Shown here in pieces: positions 6,672 through 15,074 of a stretch of 64,000 nucleotides of DNA (position 1 is the stretch's first letter; each line of letters begins with the position of its first letter). A program made the translations under genes and the position numbers. The notes beneath the pieces were generated by a model that saw only the letters and a program-made list of their open reading frames with translations, had not been told where the DNA came from and ran no database searches. The stretch comes from Rhodoluna lacicola (lineage in GTDB: Bacteria > Actinomycetota > Actinomycetes > Actinomycetales > Microbacteriaceae): NCBI RefSeq assembly GCF_000699505.1, contig NZ_CP007490.1, positions 186,001-250,000 on the forward strand, written 5' to 3'.

Positions 6672-6959
6672 ATGAAAAACGTGATCGAGGTCAAACCATT
6701 TAAAAACGGTGGAAGCAATGCTGTGCGAATTCCCGCGTCGTTCAAGATTGAAAACGGCGTCGTTTACATGACCATCGACGAGGAGTCTGGCGACATAACA
6801 ATTTCAAGCAGAAGTCCAAAACCTTTTGCGAAGTTGTTCAAGCTGCTTGACGAAATTGGGCCAATTTCAGAAGACGAATGGAACCTAGAGCGCGACAACG
6901 AAATTGCACCTTGGCCAGAACGCGATTCACTACGTGAACTAGAAGAGCACTTCAAGTGA
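6672..6959 (+). CDS. vapB: VapB-type antitoxin
   Basis: A 95-residue antitoxin: residues 1-45 form a swapped-hairpin AbrB/MazE-like DNA-binding domain (VKPFKNGGSNAVRIPASF), and the acidic tail (EDEWNLERDNEIAPWPERDSL) should wrap the toxin. A strong AAGGAG and a palindromic operator precede it. The stop overlaps the GTG of the toxin by four bases, so the two are translated together. The family is clear; the exact VapB class is not. Confidence 0.85.
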   Translation: MKNVIEVKPFKNGGSNAVRIPASFKIENGVVYMTIDEESGDITISSRSPKPFAKLFKLLDEIGPISEDEWNLERDNEIAPWPERDSLRELEEHFK

Positions 6960-7354
6960 AGTACCTCTTGGATACTGACACCGTAAGTTATTTCTTGCGC
7001 GGAGATCGCAAATTACGCACCCGCCTTAGTAACACTTTTGGGCAGTGGGGAATTTCGGCTATTACCTATTCGGAACTTGCAGCTCACCAGTTCTCGACCA
7101 AAAGCCAGGACCTAGAAGTATTGCTTTCAGAATTCCTAAAAGAGGTTGATGTTGTTCCATTTGATAGTGGTGATGCGTTGGAGGCCGGTCGTCTTCAGGT
7201 TTTACTAAAGAGTGCAGGAAACCCAATTGGCATCGCTGATACCTTGATTGCTGGTCACGCGCTGAGATTGAAATTAACCCTGGTCACTAATAATTTGAAG
7301 CACTTCTCACGGGTGCCGGAATTAAGCGTTGTGAACTGGTCTGTAAAACAGTAA
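6956..7354 (+). CDS. vapC: VapC-type PIN-domain ribonuclease toxin
   Basis: A 132-residue PIN domain. The acidic metal site is complete: Asp6 (and Asp8) in LLDTDTVSYF, Glu40 in ITYSELAAH, and Asp94 in GIADTLIAGHAL. Family members cleave tRNA or rRNA when released from VapB. The GTG start lies inside the vapB stop (GTGA). The toxin looks intact, so the module should be functional. It is convergent with aspS without a gap. Confidence 0.88.
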   Translation: MKYLLDTDTVSYFLRGDRKLRTRLSNTFGQWGISAITYSELAAHQFSTKSQDLEVLLSEFLKEVDVVPFDSGDALEAGRLQVLLKSAGNPIGIADTLIAGHALRLKLTLVTNNLKHFSRVPELSVVNWSVKQ

Positions 7355-8680
7355 TTAAGGCTCGAGGCGGTTTGGACCGCGGAACAAGAAACCAACCTCG
7401 CGAATGTTTGGCTGGTGCAACAGCAGCATCAGCACGCGAAGCAATCCCATTCCGAAACCACCGTGCGATGGGGCACCGTACTTAAAGAAGTCAAGGTAGG
7501 TCTTTAGGCCCTCAGGCTCTAGACCCTTCTGCTTTACCTGCTCGATCAAAACATCAAGACGGTGTTCACGCTGAGCACCGGTGGTGATTTCAGTACCACG
7601 CCAGATCAGGTCATAGCTCTTGGTTAGCTGCGGGTTGTCTTCGTGACGCATGTGATAGAACGGACGAACACCGATTGGGTAATCGGTGACGAATACAAAT
7701 TCGTGACCGTACTTTTCTTCGGCCCAGGCAGCAATTTGACGCTCGCCCTCTGGGTCTAGGTCGCCGCCGCGCTCAACGGTGTGACCGCGCTCCTTGATGA
7801 TTTCAATTGCCTCAAGCAGCGGCACCCGAGGGAACGGAATTGATGGCACCTTTACCTCAATGCCAAAGTGCTTCTGAATTTCTTCGCCGTGCTTTTCCTT
7901 GACCGCGCTGATGGCCCGGTGCAGCAACTGCTCTTGAATTGCCATCACGTCTTCGTGTGATTCGATCCATGAAACCTCAATGTCAACTGAGACGAACTCG
8001 GTTGCGTGACGCGAGGTGAAAGATGGGTCGGCACGGAACACCGGACCGATTTCAAAAATCTTGCCCAAGCCAGACATCATTGCCATCTGCTTGTAGAACT
8101 GAGGTGACTGAGCCAAGTAGGCGTGAGTCTCAAAGTATTCAAGCTTGAAGAGTTCTGCGTTTGATTCCGAAGCAGAGGCCATCAACTTAGGAGAGTGAAT
8201 CTCAACAAAGTCGTTCTCGGCCCAGTACTGGCGCCAGGCGTGCTCGATGGTGCTCTGGATTCGGAAGACCAGGTTCATCTCAGGGCGGCGGATATCCAGG
8301 AAGCGCCAGTCCATGCGCTTGTCGATTGAGGTGTCGTCGGCTATCGGTGTTTCAGGGTCGGCCATGGTGACGATTTCTACGTCGTCAAGCTGGATCTCTA
8401 GGCCTCCAAGCTTGACGCGCTCGTCGTGAACTAGACGGCCGGTGATCCAAACGAATGAGCCGCTGGTCAGAGTAGAAACTTTTTCTGCAAGAGCGTCGTC
8501 TTCAACCGGTTGGTCGTCGACCACTGGGCGAGGGTAGGTGACCTGCACATCTCCGGTCTCATCGCGGACGATGATGAACTGGATGCGCTTTTGATCGCGA
8601 AGCTTCTCAACCCATCCACCAACGGTTACAGGTCCTGCTGGCAGGGCGGAAAGGTCTTTGACTAGGGCACGGGCTCTCAT
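7355..8680 (-). CDS. aspS: Aspartate--tRNA ligase, short archaeal-type (probably Asp/Asn non-discriminating)
   Basis: About 441 residues. The N-terminal OB fold (VTVGGWVEKLRDQKRIQFIIVRDETG) binds the anticodon; the class II core carries motif 2 (FRADPSFTSRHATEFVSVD) and motif 3 (GGFGMGLLRVLM). The roughly 150-residue GAD insertion of common bacterial AspRS is missing, which makes this the archaeal/eukaryal-like form. In actinobacteria this type is generally annotated as aspartate--tRNA(Asn) ligase working with GatCAB. The ATG at 8680 (MRARALVKDL) is preferred over a TTG three codons upstream. TAAACT lies eight bases upstream. Confidence 0.9.
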   Translation of the reverse strand: MRARALVKDLSALPAGPVTVGGWVEKLRDQKRIQFIIVRDETGDVQVTYPRPVVDDQPVEDDALAEKVSTLTSGSFVWITGRLVHDERVKLGGLEIQLDDVEIVTMADPETPIADDTSIDKRMDWRFLDIRRPEMNLVFRIQSTIEHAWRQYWAENDFVEIHSPKLMASASESNAELFKLEYFETHAYLAQSPQFYKQMAMMSGLGKIFEIGPVFRADPSFTSRHATEFVSVDIEVSWIESHEDVMAIQEQLLHRAISAVKEKHGEEIQKHFGIEVKVPSIPFPRVPLLEAIEIIKERGHTVERGGDLDPEGERQIAAWAEEKYGHEFVFVTDYPIGVRPFYHMRHEDNPQLTKSYDLIWRGTEITTGAQREHRLDVLIEQVKQKGLEPEGLKTYLDFFKYGAPSHGGFGMGLLRVLMLLLHQPNIREVGFLFRGPNRLEP

Positions 8681-8688
8681 AAGGCACA

Positions 8689-8694
8689 AGTTTA
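8689..8694 (-). promoter_or_regulatory. -10 element of aspS
   Basis: TAAACT on the minus strand, eight bases before the ATG; the transcript would have at most a 1-2 base leader. Confidence 0.4.
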
Positions 8695-8702
8695 GCCGAG
8701 GG

Positions 8703-8708
8703 TATACT
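8703..8708 (+). promoter_or_regulatory. -10 element of the phosphatase/cytochrome c operon
   Basis: Consensus TATACT, seven bases before the ATG at 8716; probably leaderless. It lies only 8 bp from the aspS -10 on the other strand. Confidence 0.55.
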
Positions 8709-8715
8709 TGTCACT

Positions 8716-9339
8716 ATGCCCGCCAAACGCATCCACCTAATTCGCCATGGCGAAGTGCACAATCCAGGTGCCGTGATTTATGGACGACTTCCGCATTTTC
8801 ATTTGAGCGAGCGTGGACACCAGATGGCAGCCGCCGCAGCCGAGGAATTGAAGAAACAGAAGCGCCCGGTCAATCGAGTTTTTGCCAGTCCGCTGTTGCG
8901 TACCCGTGAATCCGCGGAACACGTTGAGAGCGCCTTTGGTTTAGATGCCACCACCGATGAACGCCTGATCGAACCGTGGAATAACTTTGAAGGCCGCAAA
9001 CTTGGCGGCTTGCACATTCTTGCTAGGCCACACCTTTACTACCAATTGCGCAATCCAAAGCGACCAAGCTGGGGAGAGCCATTTGAAGACATTGCCTCAA
9101 GAATGCTCGAGGCCATGGATCACGCGTGGAACTCGGTTCCAGACGGGGATGTGGTTTTGGTGACCCATCAGTTGCCGATTGAAATGGTGCATCGAAAGCT
9201 CAGCGGCAAGAAGTTACCACACAACCCACGCAAGCGCCGCACAGCGCTTTCTAGTGTTACCTCATTTGAGCGTCAGGGAAACAAATGGGTTGAGGTTGAC
9301 TACAAGGATCCCGGTGCTCCACTTAGAGGTGTCGTTTGA
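8716..9339 (+). CDS. Histidine phosphatase family protein
   Basis: A 207-residue phosphoglycerate-mutase-like protein. The catalytic RHG motif is His11 in IHLIRHGEV; the second-half histidine is in VVLVTHQLPIEM. In actinobacteria a gene of this type commonly opens the cytochrome c maturation cluster, as here. Its substrate is unknown. The stop overlaps the TTG of the thioredoxin gene (TTGA), so it heads the operon running to ccsB. Confidence 0.85.
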   Translation: MPAKRIHLIRHGEVHNPGAVIYGRLPHFHLSERGHQMAAAAAEELKKQKRPVNRVFASPLLRTRESAEHVESAFGLDATTDERLIEPWNNFEGRKLGGLHILARPHLYYQLRNPKRPSWGEPFEDIASRMLEAMDHAWNSVPDGDVVLVTHQLPIEMVHRKLSGKKLPHNPRKRRTALSSVTSFERQGNKWVEVDYKDPGAPLRGVV

Positions 9340-9908
9340 TTAGGGCCTTGATTGCTGCTGCCACTGCAGTTGCTTTACTTACCGGTTGCTCAGCCAATGA
9401 TCCATTGGCAGCTCAGTACAAAGCTGGTGATAACAAGAACTACATCGCCGGCGATGGCACCGTCACCGAGTTTGCCAAGAGCAACCGTGGCGCAGCAGTT
9501 AAGTGGTCAGGCATCTCGGCTACCGGTGAAGAGTTATCCAGCAAAAACCTTGCCGGTGTAATCACGGTTATGAATTTTTGGTATGCCGGTTGCGCGCCAT
9601 GCCGCGCCGAAGCACCAGACTTGGTTGCCCTGCAAGAAGAATTTGGCAACGTGCAATTTATTGGTGTGAACGTTCGCGACAGCGCCGAAACCTCAATGGC
9701 TTTTGAGAAAAACTTTGACATCACCTGGCCATCCGTGATTGATGCCAAGACTGGTTCTGTGTTGCTTGCCTTTACCGGGATCGTGACTCCGCAGGCGGTA
9801 CCAACCACAATCGTGATTGGTAAAGACGGCAAGGTAACTTCACGAGTAATTGGCCGAATTGATAAATCTATTTTGCGCACTCTAATTAAGACAGCGGTGT
9901 ATGAGTAG
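9336..9908 (+). CDS. TlpA/ResA-type thioredoxin lipoprotein
   Basis: A 190-residue membrane-anchored thioredoxin that would reduce apocytochrome c cysteines outside the cell membrane. It has a lipoprotein signal with lipobox LLTGC (Cys18), and the redox motif Cys86-Ala-Pro-Cys89 in NFWYAGCAPCRAEAP. The cis-Pro is in AVPTTIVIG. It starts with TTG inside the stop of the phosphatase gene. Position next to ccdA and resB fixes the role: electrons pass from CcdA to this protein. Confidence 0.9.
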   Translation: MIRALIAAATAVALLTGCSANDPLAAQYKAGDNKNYIAGDGTVTEFAKSNRGAAVKWSGISATGEELSSKNLAGVITVMNFWYAGCAPCRAEAPDLVALQEEFGNVQFIGVNVRDSAETSMAFEKNFDITWPSVIDAKTGSVLLAFTGIVTPQAVPTTIVIGKDGKVTSRVIGRIDKSILRTLIKTAVYE

Positions 9909-9911
9909 CAA

Positions 9912-10700
9912 ATGGTAAACGCGCTTCTCAATCCAATGTCGCTTAGTCCGCTTGCCTTTAATCCGGGTGACGTGATTTTGAATGGCAATTTGTTTGCGGC
10001 TATTTCTATGTCGCTGCTTGCCGGGTTGATCTCGTTCTTGAGTCCGTGCGTGCTACCACTAATCCCTGGCTATCTGGGTTTTGTTTCGGGAACTACTAAC
10101 GCAGATGAACCGGCCTCGCGTAAACGCACACTAATTGGCGCCGCGCTTTTTGTATTGGGTTTCTCTCTAGTCTTCGTTTCATTCGGTGCGTTATTCGGTG
10201 GACTCGGCGCGGTGGTTTATGCATCAGGTTTGCAGTGGGTGCAGCGCGTTCTGGGCGTATTCGTGTTCGCGTCAGGTTTCGTGCTGATTGGTCAGTTCAA
10301 ATTCATGCAGCGAACTTTCAAGATGCAGGTTTCCAGAAAACTTGGTCTGTTTGGCGCGCCACTATTGGGCGTGGCTTTTGGTCTAGGTTGGACACCTTGC
10401 ATTGGCCCAACCCTGGCTGCAGTGCTGTCGCTGGCTTCTAATAGCGGTGACCCAGCCAAGGGAGCGCTATTGGCATTTGTTTACGCGCTTGGTATTGGTT
10501 TGCCATTTATTGCGATTGCCGCGGGATTCACCTGGGCCACCAAATCAATAAGTTTTGTGAGGCGTCACATTCGTAGTTTCAACATCGCCGGCGGAGTCTT
10601 GCTAATGGTGCTTGGCGTTCTGCTGGTTACCGGAATTTGGAATACATTTGCCGCCTGGTTGCAGTTGGAGGTGTATCGTTATTTCCAGCTCGCGATATGA
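9912..10700 (+). CDS. ccdA: Cytochrome c biogenesis protein CcdA
   Basis: A 262-residue polytopic membrane protein of the DsbD-core family; it carries reducing equivalents from cytosolic thioredoxin across the membrane. Paired cysteines sit in the two half-repeats: ISFLSPCVLPLIPGYLGFVSG and FGLGWTPCIGPTLAAVLSLA. About six membrane helices. It follows the TlpA gene by three bases. Confidence 0.92.
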   Translation: MVNALLNPMSLSPLAFNPGDVILNGNLFAAISMSLLAGLISFLSPCVLPLIPGYLGFVSGTTNADEPASRKRTLIGAALFVLGFSLVFVSFGALFGGLGAVVYASGLQWVQRVLGVFVFASGFVLIGQFKFMQRTFKMQVSRKLGLFGAPLLGVAFGLGWTPCIGPTLAAVLSLASNSGDPAKGALLAFVYALGIGLPFIAIAAGFTWATKSISFVRRHIRSFNIAGGVLLMVLGVLLVTGIWNTFAAWLQLEVYRYFQLAI

Positions 10701-10722
10701 CGGTGAAATTGCCTCACCTGAA

Positions 10723-12228
10723 ATGAGCCTGGCCGGCTGGGCTAGGTGGACCTGGCGTCAACTGACCTCAATGCGAACCGCGCTGCTGCTTTTGCTAATG
10801 CTGGCAGTTGCCGCCGTACCCGGTTCGGTTTTTCCGCAGCGTTCGGCCGACCCAAATGGAGTTGCTCAGTATTTTGACAACTACCCTGAGGTGGCACCGA
10901 TACTTGACGCCGTTCAGCTTTTTGATGTCTACACCTCGGCTTGGTTCTCGGCAATTTACATACTTCTTTTTATATCGCTAATCGGTTGTGTGGTGCCTCG
11001 CACCGGAGTGCATTGGAACAACCTGCGCTCTGCGCCGCCGGCCGCACCAAAACTTTTTTCTCGCATGCCCGCGCACGCCACGGTGAAGCTTGCAAAAAAC
11101 TCTGACTTACCTGAGCGCGCAGAAATGTTGTTGCGCAAGCAGGGTTACCGCGTGGTTAGAAAAGGTAAATCGGTTTCGGCCGAGCGCGGTTACCTTCGCG
11201 AAACCGGAAACCTGGTTTTTCACTTCTCACTTATCGGTGTTTTGATTGCCGTTGGCATTGGCGGCGGAACTAGTTTCAGCGCACAGCGCGTTTTGGTTGA
11301 GGGCGAGACTTTTGTAAATAACCTGGCTTCTTACGATTCGCTTTCACCGGGCACATTTTTTAACGAGCAGATGCTGGTGCCGTTTAGCGTGAGCCTTGAC
11401 AATTTTGAAGTTGATTTTGATTTGAAGAACCGCACTAACGTGGGGACCCCGTTGGACTTCAGGGCCTATGTGTCGAGCAAGCTATCGCCAGACGATGCTC
11501 CGCAAAAAGGCCTGATTAGAGTAAACGAACCATTGGCAATGCCCGGCGCGAATCTTTACCTAACCGGAAACGGATACGCACCGCACATCACGATTCGCGA
11601 TGTTGACGGCAATGTCACCTATGCGGGCGCCACACCATTTTTGCCACAGTCCAGCACCTACACCTCGCTTGGTGTGCTCAAGGTGCCAGACGCCGAGCAG
11701 CAGTTTGGCATCGTCTCTTTCTTCTATCCAACTGTGGATACCCTGACTACCGGTGCCTTGACGTCTATTTATCCGGCTCCGATTGATCCACTGCTAACCA
11801 TGAATGTTTACGTGGGTGATCTTGGGCTTGACGGCGGTGTGCCACGAAACGTTTATGCACTGGATACCTCAAAAATGAAACAGGTTGCCGGTGGCAAGAG
11901 CGGGGTCAAGGGCCTGCGCCTGCAATTAGGCGAAACTGCCGAACTGCCTAACGGCTTGGGCTCGGTTAGCTTTGATTCAATCAAACGCTTTGCCTCTTTG
12001 GATGTGAGTTACAACCCGGGTGGCCTTTGGGTTTTGATTTTTGCGCTGCTTTCCCTTGCCGGGGTGACCACATCGCTGTTGGTACCTAGGCGTCGTGTCT
12101 GGGTAAGGAATACCGATGAAGGTTTTGAGGTTGCCGCTCTTGCGCGCGGTGACGATCCAATTCTTGAAAAAGTTGTCGCTGATGTTGCCGCAGAATTAAA
12201 GGCAACCAATAAAAAAGGAAAGAAGTAG
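10723..12228 (+). CDS. resB: Cytochrome c biogenesis protein ResB
   Basis: About 501 residues. Together with CcsB it forms the system II haem export and ligation complex. Early membrane helices follow WRQLTSMRTALLLLLMLAVAA, and the typical PGSVFPQR motif ends the first helix; a large extracytoplasmic domain (residues about 200-420) precedes a last helix near 440. The frame is open further upstream, overlapping ccdA, but the ATG at 10723 (MSLAGWARWTW) gives the expected N-terminus; no good ribosome binding site is visible, so coupling to ccdA is assumed. Confidence 0.88.
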   Translation: MSLAGWARWTWRQLTSMRTALLLLLMLAVAAVPGSVFPQRSADPNGVAQYFDNYPEVAPILDAVQLFDVYTSAWFSAIYILLFISLIGCVVPRTGVHWNNLRSAPPAAPKLFSRMPAHATVKLAKNSDLPERAEMLLRKQGYRVVRKGKSVSAERGYLRETGNLVFHFSLIGVLIAVGIGGGTSFSAQRVLVEGETFVNNLASYDSLSPGTFFNEQMLVPFSVSLDNFEVDFDLKNRTNVGTPLDFRAYVSSKLSPDDAPQKGLIRVNEPLAMPGANLYLTGNGYAPHITIRDVDGNVTYAGATPFLPQSSTYTSLGVLKVPDAEQQFGIVSFFYPTVDTLTTGALTSIYPAPIDPLLTMNVYVGDLGLDGGVPRNVYALDTSKMKQVAGGKSGVKGLRLQLGETAELPNGLGSVSFDSIKRFASLDVSYNPGGLWVLIFALLSLAGVTTSLLVPRRRVWVRNTDEGFEVAALARGDDPILEKVVADVAAELKATNKKGKK

Positions 12229-12230
12229 AA

Positions 12231-13142
12231 GTGGGCATTGTTCTGAATGAAGGTCTGTCACAGATCTCACTCATCTTTATTTATGCAGCAATGGCGGTTT
12301 ACACCGCCGCATTCCTAACTTTTGCTACTCACCTTTCCCGTCTTGCCTCTGACAAAAAGAAGGTGCGCACCAGCGCCACCAAGCTGGAGCGAGTCGGAAT
12401 TATTGTGATGGGCTTTGCGGCTTTGCTGCACGGTGTTGGAGTGGTGCTTCGTGGCATCGCCGCCAGCCGAGTGCCATGGGCCAACATGTACGAGTTTTCC
12501 ATCACCGGATCATTCGTAATCATGATGATTTTCCTAATGGCGCTAGCGATTAAGGAGATTCGACTGATTGCCACCTTTGTGAATGGCTTCGTGTTGCTCG
12601 TGCTGGGCGCGGCGACATCGGTGTTTTACGTTGAAGTGAAATCGTTGATGCCTGCATTGCAAACCTATTGGCTGGTAATCCACGTGATGGTTGCGATTTT
12701 GGCGACCGCGTTTTTCTACATTGCCGCAGCGTTCTCTATTGCTTACTTGCTCAAGAGTGCCAAGTGGGTAGAGAAATCAAAGGCAAAATCAGTGGCCACA
12801 TTCCGCCGAGTCTTGGCAGTGTTCCCGTCAATTGAAAACATGGAACGCCTGGCTTACCGCTTCAACATCATTGGTTTTATTTTGTGGAGCTTCACCCTGA
12901 TTGCAGGTGCGATTTGGGCCGAGCGTGCCTGGCACCGATACTGGGGCTGGGACACCAAAGAAGTGTGGACCTTTATTATTTGGACGATCTACGCGGGCTA
13001 CCTTCACGCCAATGCCACTCGAGGCTGGACCGGCAAGCGCTCGGCTTGGTTGGGCTTGATTGGTTTCTTGGCGGTCTTGTTCAACTTCACCATCGTGAAC
13101 CTCTTCTTCAAGGGGCTGCACGTTTACAGCGGCTTGAAATAA
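12231..13142 (+). CDS. ccsB: Cytochrome c biogenesis protein CcsB/ResC
   Basis: A 303-residue CcmC/CcsA-family membrane protein that carries haem to the synthetase site. The WWD-type haem-handling region is RYWGWDTKEVWTFIIWTIY, with histidines in flanking helices (LLHGVGVV, VIHVMVAI, AGYLHANA). GTG start directly after the resB stop with an AGAAG purine run. Last gene of the operon, convergent with menC at a 3-bp gap. Confidence 0.92.
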   Translation: MGIVLNEGLSQISLIFIYAAMAVYTAAFLTFATHLSRLASDKKKVRTSATKLERVGIIVMGFAALLHGVGVVLRGIAASRVPWANMYEFSITGSFVIMMIFLMALAIKEIRLIATFVNGFVLLVLGAATSVFYVEVKSLMPALQTYWLVIHVMVAILATAFFYIAAAFSIAYLLKSAKWVEKSKAKSVATFRRVLAVFPSIENMERLAYRFNIIGFILWSFTLIAGAIWAERAWHRYWGWDTKEVWTFIIWTIYAGYLHANATRGWTGKRSAWLGLIGFLAVLFNFTIVNLFFKGLHVYSGLK

Positions 13143-13145
13143 GAA

Positions 13146-14135
13146 CTACAGCAACTTATAAACGCGCTCTAGTCTTTCTAGCCACCAATCTTGACGGTGG
13201 TCCTGCGCGCTAAAGATCTCTAGTTTGGATTTGTCTACTTCTACTCGGCGCACATCAATGAAGCCATTTTCGGCACGAAGCGGCTCTCTTGTAACGTCAC
13301 CGGCAAGCAGGGCAGAGGTTGCCAGACCGCAGTCGAAATCTAGATTTGGAATTGCTGCGGCAAGGTAGGCACCCATCGATAAACCAACCGATGAATCCAA
13401 GGCACTTGAAACCACGACTGGTAATTCTGCTTCAGCGGCAATTTCAAGTGCGCGCACGATGCCACCGAGTGGTGCGGCTTTGAGAATCAAGATGTCGGCG
13501 GCGTTGGCTTGAGCTACCGCAAGTGGGTCACTAACCTTACGCACTGATTCATCGGCGGCAATTTTTATTCCCAGGCGATTGACCTGAAGTTTAAGTTCGG
13601 CCATCTCTGCGATTGAAGCAACCGGCTGTTCGAAGTATTCAATATTTATGCCGAGCGACTTCAACTGGTTTATCAAATCAACTGCTTCAGAGATCTCAAA
13701 TCCACCATTCGCATCAAGGCGTATCTTGCTGTCTGGGTAGAGCTCTAGAACGCGCCTAATTCTTGCGATGTCGTCGCCGATGTTTTGGCCAGCTTCGGCA
13801 ACCTTGATTTTTACCGTGGCAAATTCCCCAAAATTGGACAGCACTCGCTCAATATGTTCAGGGGCCACCGCAGGCAGGGTTGCGTTTACTGCGATGCGGT
13901 CTCGATAGAGGGTCGGCAGGTTTCCGTGAGCAAAATCAATCGCGGCCGCTAGCCAAACGGCTGCTTCTTCATCGGGGTATTCAACAAACGGAGACCACTC
14001 AGCCCAGCCATTTGGGCCCTCAAATAACAGCACCTCACGTTCTTCAAGCCCGCGGAATTTGGTGCGCAGGGGCAAGGCAACTATGCGAGCGCCAGAAACC
14101 AGGTCGGCAAGGGCGGGAATTTGATTTTGGCTCAC
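13146..14135 (-). CDS. menC: o-Succinylbenzoate synthase
   Basis: Menaquinone pathway dehydratase of the enolase superfamily: SHCHC to o-succinylbenzoate. 329 residues. The barrel shows the catalytic lysine in ATVKIKVAE and metal ligands in IRLDANGGF, EYFEQPVA and KIAADESVR, with the second lysine in DILILKAAPLGG. GTG start with TAGACT six bases upstream; the promoter shares its -10 with that of menB on the opposite strand. Confidence 0.93.
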   Translation of the reverse strand: MSQNQIPALADLVSGARIVALPLRTKFRGLEEREVLLFEGPNGWAEWSPFVEYPDEEAAVWLAAAIDFAHGNLPTLYRDRIAVNATLPAVAPEHIERVLSNFGEFATVKIKVAEAGQNIGDDIARIRRVLELYPDSKIRLDANGGFEISEAVDLINQLKSLGINIEYFEQPVASIAEMAELKLQVNRLGIKIAADESVRKVSDPLAVAQANAADILILKAAPLGGIVRALEIAAEAELPVVVSSALDSSVGLSMGAYLAAAIPNLDFDCGLATSALLAGDVTREPLRAENGFIDVRRVEVDKSKLEIFSAQDHRQDWWLERLERVYKLL

Positions 14136-14140
14136 GTTGT

Positions 14141-14147
14141 TAGTCTA
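14141..14147. promoter_or_regulatory. Shared bidirectional -10 element, menC (-) and menB (+)
   Basis: TAGTCTA. Plus strand TAGTCT (14141-14146) is six bases before the menB ATG; minus strand TAGACT (14147-14142) is six bases before the menC GTG. The two hexamers overlap by five bases. Confidence 0.65.
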
Positions 14148-14152
14148 GATTC

Positions 14153-15064
14153 ATGGCACACAAGGTATCGGAGCTCTTTGACGAGCAAATTTGGCAAGAG
14201 GTTGCTGGCTTTCAGGACCTTGAAGATGTGACCTATCACAAACACAAGACCTTGGGCATGGTGCGAGTTGCAATCAACCGCCCCGAGGTACGCAATGCCT
14301 TTAGACCAAAGACCGTAGACGAGCTGCACCGCGCTCTAGAGCACGCTCGCCTTGATTCAAAAGTTGGCGTGGTTTTGCTCACCGGAAACGGACCATCGCC
14401 GAAAGACGGCGGCTGGGCATTTAGTTCCGGTGGTGACCAGCGAGTGCGCGGTCGCGACGGTTATAAGTATGCCGATGGTGAGACCGCCGAGACCATTGAT
14501 GCCGGTAGGTCCGGACGGCTACACATTCTTGAGGTTCAGCGCCTAATTCGTTTTATGCCAAAGGTCGTCATTGCGTTGGTGCCTGGTTGGGCTGCCGGCG
14601 GCGGCCATTCGCTAAACGTGGTTGCCGATCTTTCAATTGCTTCTGCCGAACACGCGCGCTTCAAACAAACAGACGCCGATGTTGGTTCGTTCGACGCCGG
14701 TTACGGCAGCGCATACCTTGCTCGACAGGTTGGCCAGAAATTTGCCCGTGAAATTTTCTTCTTAGGTGAAGAGTATTCAGCGCAGCGCGCTTATGAGATG
14801 GGCGTGATTAATAAAGTTGTTGCGCACAAGGATCTTGAAAAAGTTGGCGTTGAGTGGGGCGCAGAAATCTTGCGCAAATCACCACAGTCTGTTCGCATGT
14901 TGAAGTACGCATTCAACATGGTTGATGACGGCCTAGTTGGCCAGCAACTTTTTGCAGGTGAGGCAACTCGTCTTGCCTACGGAACAGATGAGGCCGTAGA
15001 GGGCCGTGATTCGTTCCTGCAGAAGCGTGAACCAGACTGGTCGCCGTATCCTTGGCAGGTCTAA
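14153..15064 (+). CDS. menB: 1,4-Dihydroxy-2-naphthoyl-CoA synthase
   Basis: Crotonase-fold enzyme that closes the naphthoquinone ring from o-succinylbenzoyl-CoA. 303 residues. Typical MenB features: VAINRPEVRNAFRPKTVDEL, the oxyanion-hole region AFSSGGDQRVRGRDGY, GWAAGGGHSLNVVADLSIAS, and TDADVGSFDAGYGSAYLARQVG. Leaderless-type start. It opens the menB-menE-menA run. Confidence 0.95.
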   Translation: MAHKVSELFDEQIWQEVAGFQDLEDVTYHKHKTLGMVRVAINRPEVRNAFRPKTVDELHRALEHARLDSKVGVVLLTGNGPSPKDGGWAFSSGGDQRVRGRDGYKYADGETAETIDAGRSGRLHILEVQRLIRFMPKVVIALVPGWAAGGGHSLNVVADLSIASAEHARFKQTDADVGSFDAGYGSAYLARQVGQKFAREIFFLGEEYSAQRAYEMGVINKVVAHKDLEKVGVEWGAEILRKSPQSVRMLKYAFNMVDDGLVGQQLFAGEATRLAYGTDEAVEGRDSFLQKREPDWSPYPWQV

Positions 15065-15074
15065 AGCTTTTCAA

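Noticed and set aside
10612-10722. 37-residue N-terminal extension of ResB inside ccdA
   Set aside because: The extension is an out-of-frame reading of the last ccdA helix, and family N-termini fit the ATG at 10723.
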